DNA of 64,000 bases from Paenibacillus_G elgii_A (GTDB taxonomy: Bacteria > Bacillota > Bacilli > Paenibacillales > NBRC-103111): the NCBI GenBank assembly GCA_042219835.1, contig JBHJMN010000010.1:85734-149733 (forward strand). The letters run 5' to 3'. This document shows, piece by piece, positions 59,801 to 64,000 of this stretch. The notes below the pieces were generated by a model. The model saw nothing but the letters and a program-made list of their open reading frames with translations. It was not told where the DNA came from and searched no databases. Position 1 is the stretch's first letter. Every line of letters starts with the position of its first letter. A program made the translations under genes and the position numbers.

Positions 59801-61892
59801 CCATGAGCGCTTCAAAATGCAGATATATCGCCGCAACATCCTCCGGCCGCCACGCCGCATACTGCCTCACATATTCCGCTTCCCGCTCGGCTTGCTGCCG
59901 ATCCGATGCGTCGACCAGCTCCGGATGATCGAATTTGGGCGGTATCGCCACGTTCTCATTCACATCATATAAACCGAAGCCATTCTCGGCGCCATCCTCC
60001 GCATCTGCAGCATGAAGCAGCTTATCGATCAGCACCTGCTCCTGTGCTGTAGCCCGCCCCTTCTCATGCAGCGCTTGAACATGGGCCCGCACTTGCGGAT
60101 AAAGCGCTTGCCGCTGCTTATCCTGCTGCAAAGATTCGACAATCGCAAGCCCGGCCAGCCGCTGCTGTTCATTTGAGGCAGACAAGAGCTTATCCGCCGC
60201 GCGCAGCAGCTCCTCATCGGTCTGCTGCATGAGCAGCGAAATGCAGGCTTGACGCAGGGTGCCTGTCTTCAGCTTCAATAACTCAACAATTTTGTCCAGT
60301 TCGGCAGCGGCAAGCTCCAATTGTCCGAGCAGCCTAATTACCGTCTCGCGGTTGCTTGTGCTTTTATCATTCAACGCTTGCAGCAAATACTCGCGCTGTT
60401 TTCCGGAGGCGGCGGCTCCGATGAAATTAACCAGCAAACCCTTCCGCAGGCTTGAGCTCATCCGGTCGCTGCAATCTATCAACTGCTCAATCATTACAGC
60501 ATCGCGGTCATAGACCGCCAACGTCATCATGCGCCGCAATAGCTCATCGGCATCTAGCGTTGCCACCGCCCAAGGGAATACGCTCTCCTTAAAGGTTTTC
60601 GTCCCTTTGAGCTGCCTCAGCGACTGCAATAAAGCATTGAACTGTTCGCGCCGCTCTACAAGGTCCTCGCTGATCGGAGAATTGCTCAAATCGACAGCCC
60701 TGTCCCCATAATGGTAGGAGACGCGATAGTCGGCATAGATACTGTTCATCAGCCAAGCCATCTGCTCCGGGTCATCGACTGCTGCGGGCAGATGTCCGCT
60801 TGCAATCCGATGCTGCATCTCCGGCTGGTTCAGCTGGGCCAGGAAGTATAGCGAAGCCAGCTTCTTATATCTGGCACCGTCCTTGAGCACGCGTTGGATG
60901 CGCATTGTGGCTTCGCCAATATCATAAGTTGCCGTCGCCCACAGCGAGAAATAGTAGACCAGCGTATCTTCGCTATGTTCCGCTTCTTCCCGGTAGCTCT
61001 CATCCGTCAGAGCGCGCAGGGCAAGCTCCAGACATTTGCGGATGACCGCCGGCTTCTGATCGGTAAAGGCAAGCCCTGTCCACGTATCGAGCGCCCGGAT
61101 CACCGCGCTGAAGCGCTCCAAATTATGCTCCAGCACGATGCGAATCAAGTAGACGGCGACCTCAACGGTTCCTTCGTCCAGACTTTCCATAATATGCTGG
61201 CGCAGGCCTTCCTGCAACCTGGCCGCAATCAGGAGACGCCCCAGCATGTCGTAGGCTGCCACGTTATGGCTCTGCACAATGCCGCGAATCATCGGCCTGG
61301 TCAGCAGCGCCGTCTGATTTTCGCCAAACATGATGTCTCTAAGCGCCTCAAAGACGGTCTCGTTGCCCATGTCGAGCTCGCGGGCGATGCGTTCGCCCAT
61401 AATAGAGTCTTCCGACAGAATAATGTCATGCCTCGTCAAATAATCCTGCAAGGTGCACTCATAAGCAAGAGCATTATAGTAATATGTAATTGTCTTCAGT
61501 ATGGCTTCCATATAATGAGCCAGATTGCGGGAACGATAGCCTTTGCGATAATAGTAGGTTGAAGTTGAATAGGAACGCAAAATGCGGCGCCGCAGCAAAT
61601 CAAGCAGTTCTGCCCCGTTCTCCTCTCCAAACAGCAGCGTCAGCGCCGATGACAGCGGTCCCGCCCACAGCTGCTCGGCATCGGTCATTTCACTCATCGG
61701 ACATGGATAGGCGCGGTTCAGTTCGGTAATAAACAGCTGCTTGCGCACCGCCTCGTTCTCGTATGTGGCCGTCAAATAGTCCAGCAGGCTGGAGGCTAAC
61801 GGATAATGCTCATGATCCTTCTTCGTCTGCAATTGCTCAGACAAGGCATCCAGCAGCTCATGCTTATACTCAAGATCAATACGTTCTGTCAT
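56829..61892 (-). CDS. Giant DUF4132/DUF5724-type protein (MolR/YehI-like)
   Basis: A 1,687-residue cytoplasmic protein with no signal or membrane segments. The N-terminal 650 residues are helical and HEAT-like (for example LLGQLELAAAELDKIVELLK). The middle and C-terminal parts match the DUF4132/DUF5724 group: YRLNADEIAAVTVSRRYAGH, WFTPADIEPP, VIFSEVMRDIDLVVSVAHAG, LKVDNVRLEGSHAHVAGKLG, YSIHMGSGIVHKKG and LPFADSDPRTAEIMSKLLLL. Biochemical function of the family is unclear. It follows the 139-residue gene by 18 bp, with AGGAGAGG before the ATG, so the two form an operon. It lies between CRISPR arrays 3 and 4; a defence role is only a guess. Confidence 0.75.
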   Translation of the reverse strand: MTERIDLEYKHELLDALSEQLQTKKDHEHYPLASSLLDYLTATYENEAVRKQLFITELNRAYPCPMSEMTDAEQLWAGPLSSALTLLFGEENGAELLDLLRRRILRSYSTSTYYYRKGYRSRNLAHYMEAILKTITYYYNALAYECTLQDYLTRHDIILSEDSIMGERIARELDMGNETVFEALRDIMFGENQTALLTRPMIRGIVQSHNVAAYDMLGRLLIAARLQEGLRQHIMESLDEGTVEVAVYLIRIVLEHNLERFSAVIRALDTWTGLAFTDQKPAVIRKCLELALRALTDESYREEAEHSEDTLVYYFSLWATATYDIGEATMRIQRVLKDGARYKKLASLYFLAQLNQPEMQHRIASGHLPAAVDDPEQMAWLMNSIYADYRVSYHYGDRAVDLSNSPISEDLVERREQFNALLQSLRQLKGTKTFKESVFPWAVATLDADELLRRMMTLAVYDRDAVMIEQLIDCSDRMSSSLRKGLLVNFIGAAASGKQREYLLQALNDKSTSNRETVIRLLGQLELAAAELDKIVELLKLKTGTLRQACISLLMQQTDEELLRAADKLLSASNEQQRLAGLAIVESLQQDKQRQALYPQVRAHVQALHEKGRATAQEQVLIDKLLHAADAEDGAENGFGLYDVNENVAIPPKFDHPELVDASDRQQAEREAEYVRQYAAWRPEDVAAIYLHFEALMEEHYNYEYEGQYYSNYSEKMLLGNQTYRLAKVKKADGEETAEDSLDSYPLPEVWRQAARDLQLTPMRMLVFMFGGEDHTISDAAEKQWFTELYADVQDKQKAQQLDKALEMLKHRRKTDQLIRLLFHEADSTESFTACMSIYRSLRARLTVEQCVMPQAELDEEANMYWHRDGDRFPALGSDLLEQWLTCAEPCAQSDEQFAEYFFTAYASYKLLKSDDDVTLSVDSFMRAHHLGLITDSVLLREMMAGNLSKDFIRTLTHPNWNKPLLESYPGVRPLLEQAVCRIVEIESRRGDLPTEVSELSLAIHRFEGMRFFVAILTGLGKETFRRGYVYSSDLTKKAVLSSLLKCCYPAKGEDAAQLAALLEKTDLTEQRLLEAAMYAPQWVDIVQQHLGWSGLKSAAWYFHAHINETFSAQKETEVAIFSPISPQSFNDGAFDGDWFRSAYETLGAERFDLLYSCAKYITDGGNSHRRAQLFADATLGKLDKQELVEGIRSARNKDKLLSYALLPVAAGDKREVLERYELIQQFLKESRQFGAQRRESEGKASAIALENLARNAGYGDVNRMTWDLEAEKIGEIAAYFSPQDMNGTKLWLEIDDEGQVELKVEKGGKAQKSIPAALRKNELVLAMKEAQKELKDQYTRAKLSFEQAMENGTRFTAQELGAIIRNPIIAPLVRHLVWMDAAGSETGEGGIGYLQEPDQGMDAFMLRQPDGGLLTLQSDAELLLAHPVHLYASGRWSEFQKDLFVRQIKQPFKQVFREYYRLNADEIAAVTVSRRYAGHQVQPQRTVALLRGRTWTVDYEEGLQKVYYKENLIARMYAMADWFTPADIEPPTLETVQFFNRETMEPVKLTEVPPVIFSEVMRDIDLVVSVAHAGGVDPEASHSTVEMRIAIAQELLMLLKVDNVRLEGSHAHVAGKLGEYSIHMGSGIVHKKGTGALNILPVHSQSRGRLFLPFADSDPRTAEIMSKLLLLAEDSKIKDPSILAML

Positions 61893-61910
61893 GTCAAACT
61901 CCTCTCCTAG

Positions 61911-62330
61911 TTAGCGCATCATTCCCGACAGCATGGTCAGTCGTATAAAGGTGAAAACCGATCCGGGCGCAATCGTCAGCGGTGCCTGCAGCTCCTCCAC
62001 GACTGTATCATTGATCAGCACTTTGTAAATGCCGTCCTCAAATGCCTGCAGAGCCGTCTCGACCGCAGCCGCAGCACTTGCCTTCCGGTCGTCATAAGCC
62101 GCTTGGAAGCCTACCTTGCCGGCTTCAGCCTGCTCCTCCAGTTGCCCGGGACTTAGATAAGGAAAAATAGATTGCTCGATGCTGCGCTCGTTAAAATGCT
62201 GCACTTGATCCGCTACAATCGCCCGAATCGCATCCCCCAGACATTGCACATCGTCGGGTAGTGACGCCTCAATGAGCTCCAGCACCGGACGCCTCTTGCC
62301 AGCCGCTTTGACTCTGAAATAGATTTGCAC
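61911..62330 (-). CDS. Small partner of the DUF4132-type protein
   Basis: About 139 residues from GTG 62330, six bases after GGAGG. It begins VQIYFRVKAAGKRRPVLELI and ends in a beta-rich region (VLINDTVVEELQ, APGSVFTFIRLTML). Not recognised. First gene of a two-gene operon with the giant protein, so a shared function is likely. Confidence 0.6.
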   Translation of the reverse strand: MQIYFRVKAAGKRRPVLELIEASLPDDVQCLGDAIRAIVADQVQHFNERSIEQSIFPYLSPGQLEEQAEAGKVGFQAAYDDRKASAAAAVETALQAFEDGIYKVLINDTVVEELQAPLTIAPGSVFTFIRLTMLSGMMR

Positions 62331-62530
62331 CCCTTCGCCTCCTGTCAGCAAAACGTTGTCACCCTTCGGGTGCGGCAAATTATGGTATTACAAGTGTTAT
62401 TATATCATGTAGTTCCCTTTTGTTCCCCTTTTTTTATAAAAATGCGAACAAACAACGAACTATTCTACCCAATCGAATACGTATGTCCCGGTTTCGCTTC
62501 TACATATGCTAGGACTCAGGACTCGTAGCA

Positions 62531-62555
62531 GTAAAAAAAGCCGCCAATTGGCGGC
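62531..62555 (-). terminator. Intrinsic terminator downstream of CRISPR array 4
   Basis: GCCGCCAATTGGCGGC (62540-62555) is a perfect 16-bp palindrome; on the minus strand it is followed by seven Ts. It could end the array 4 precursor. Between it and the array, a 25-codon minus-strand ORF (62593-62670, starting MRKSSVHGSNAFERTF) has GGAGG far upstream and is only a weak candidate; nothing else is seen in 62556-62868. Confidence 0.65.
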
Positions 62556-62868
62556 AATACGCACTTGTTGCATCTTAGGATTTCCGCATGGTCTATTTGC
62601 CTAAATCCTTCAGCACTTCGCTAAATGTTCTTTCAAACGCGTTGGAACCATGTACACTGCTTTTGCGCATGATGGATTTTGTCGGACCTCCATGATGCTA
62701 CTCGAATGAAATCGAGATTCTATAAGTGAAATCCATGCGCGTTTTTGAGAGGTAAGTCAAGTCCTCACGCAGACTTCCAGTTAGCGGGCTTCTATGTTCG
62801 TTCGTTAGTAGTGAAGGGGAAGCTTTGTTTCCGAAGTTCTGAATGATTCGGAATTGAATGAACGGATG

Positions 62869-63780
62869 GTTTCAATTCCTCATAGGTACGTTCAAAACAT
62901 GTCAGCATTCTGGCTGTACGACTCGTACAGCAGCTGTTTCGATTCCTTACTAGGTACGTTCAAAACTGATTGTATCGAGAATAAGGACACTATTCGTTCG
63001 GCTATGTTTCAATTCCTCATAGGTACGTTCAAAACTTACAAACGAGCGTTGATAGCCGCGATGCGAAAACTAGGTTTCAATTCCTCATAGGTACGTTCAA
63101 AACATATGGGGGCAGAGTGGGATGCATTTGAAGAACGAGGTTTCAATTCCTCATAGGTACGTTCAAAACGTCATCCGGCCCATACATTTTGAAACGGACC
63201 TTACCAGTTTCAATTCCTCATAGGTACGTTCAAAACAGAAACAATTACGTTGAGATCATTAGGCTTCATATCCGGTTTCAATTCCTCATAGGTACGTTCA
63301 AAACTACAGAGTTTCCACGTTTAATCAGTTCGATTGCCATTGTTTCAATTCCTCATAGGTACGTTCAAAACAAAGTGTTGTAATCCGTTTGCTTTGGCAA
63401 GTAGGGCAAGTTTCAATTCCTCATAGGTACGTTCAAAACGTTATAGTTCACGTGCTCCGATTTACCGCCGTTGTGTTGTTTCAATTCCTCATAGGTACGT
63501 TCAAAACGTAGCGCCATTTAACGGGGCAGACCACGCCTTCAACGTGTTTCAATTCCTCATAGGTACGTTCAAAACGCAGCTCTTCCGGTGTGAACCGCGT
63601 TCTTGTTATCTAAGTTTCAATTCCTCATAGGTACGTTCAAAACTCATGCAGCGATACGGTAGGTACCTTCGGCTCGAAAGTGTTTCAATTCCTCATAGGT
63701 ACGTTCAAAACTGCATTCACTGAAGAAAATGGACATTTAAAAATTAATACGTTTCAATTCCTCATAGGTACGTTCAAAAC
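62869..63780 (-). CRISPR. CRISPR array 4 (14 repeats, one with an insertion)
   Basis: Repeats start at 62869, 62936, 63006, 63074, 63140, 63207, 63275, 63342, 63410, 63478, 63546, 63614, 63682 and 63751; 13 spacers of 36-39 nt. All carry TACGTTC. The copy at 62936 is 31 nt with changes (GATTCCTTACTAGG), so the decayed repeat is the second from the leader-distal end, not the last. Minus-strand orientation as for the others. Confidence 0.97.
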
Positions 63781-63966
63781 CCATAAAAATCCCGCCACTA
63801 AGCCATTTCTTCATATTCCAAAATTACATATTGAGCACAGCAAACTCCATAATCCCTTTTGCCGCCTAGTTCTACTTGTCGTCGATCCCCCGGCTTTTTT
63901 GCAGCATTGGGGGTCGACGACAAAACAACACAGTTAAATTATAAACCTTTGTCCACCTTTTTCCAA
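63781..63966 (-). promoter_or_regulatory. Leader of CRISPR array 4
   Basis: TTGGAA (63961-63966) and TATAAT (63938-63943), 17 bp apart, on the minus strand; the intact 44-nt hairpin at 63878-63921; array-proximal block starting CCATAAAAATCCCGCC, nearly identical to that of array 1. Confidence 0.8.
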
Positions 63967-64000
63967 CCCCATGATTCCCCCGGATTTTTAATACTTGACA

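Overview
The window looks like chromosomal DNA of a Gram-positive, spore-forming Bacillales bacterium of the Paenibacillus/Cohnella type. Supporting signs are an SLH-domain lipoprotein, a YesM/YesN-type two-component system beside an mgl-type sugar transporter, a YdjO/CspA cold-shock pair, lipoproteins with lipobox signals, strong AGGAGG-type ribosome sites and many TTG/GTG starts. The genus is inferred from gene content, not from a marker gene.

Layout. 1-9 kb: the 5' end of queF, then an SLH lipoprotein and a 2,404-residue secreted multidomain protein. 9-15.7 kb: nitroreductase, AlkD-like repair protein, small membrane proteins, a VanY-like peptidase, a copper-amine-oxidase-like lipoprotein and a YeiH-type exporter. 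15.8-24.3 kb: sugar ABC transporter mglB-mglA-mglC, with its apparent regulator-kinase-binding protein operon upstream; a direct-repeat operator sits next to the mglB promoter. 24.4-31.3 kb: methyltransferase, cold-shock genes, TM2 protein, and a MarR-controlled EmrA/EmrB-type efflux operon. 31.3-34 kb: an accessory patch with IS1595 debris, a PLD-fold lipoprotein and small secreted proteins.

34-42.4 kb holds a type III-A-like CRISPR-Cas locus, all on the minus strand: a frameshifted cas6, a CARF-HEPN effector (csm6), cas10, csm2, csm3 and csm4. No csm5, cas1 or cas2 is visible, and Cas10 lacks a recognisable HD nuclease domain. Four arrays of one repeat family (33.96, 41.26, 56.33 and 62.87 kb) share a leader module: a minus-strand promoter with TTGGAA and TATAAT spaced 17 bp, followed by a conserved 44-nt hairpin. 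Array 2 points straight into cas6, so the array promoter may also drive cas6.

42.4-49.3 kb: an Opp/Dpp-like transporter with unusual proteins: a fused double ATPase, two permeases with long N-terminal extensions, and a substrate-binding protein whose segments appear circularly permuted. 50.4-56.3 kb: AT-richer acquired DNA carrying an Lsa-type ABC-F protein and a Cfr-type rRNA methylase, each behind its own attenuator-like leader, flanked by 23-bp direct repeats and followed by a dead IS5-family element. 56.8-62.3 kb: a giant DUF4132/DUF5724-type protein and a small partner between arrays 3 and 4.

Two 98-bp clusters of DnaA-box-like 9-mers with identical internal spacing lie at 26.48 and 32.41 kb.
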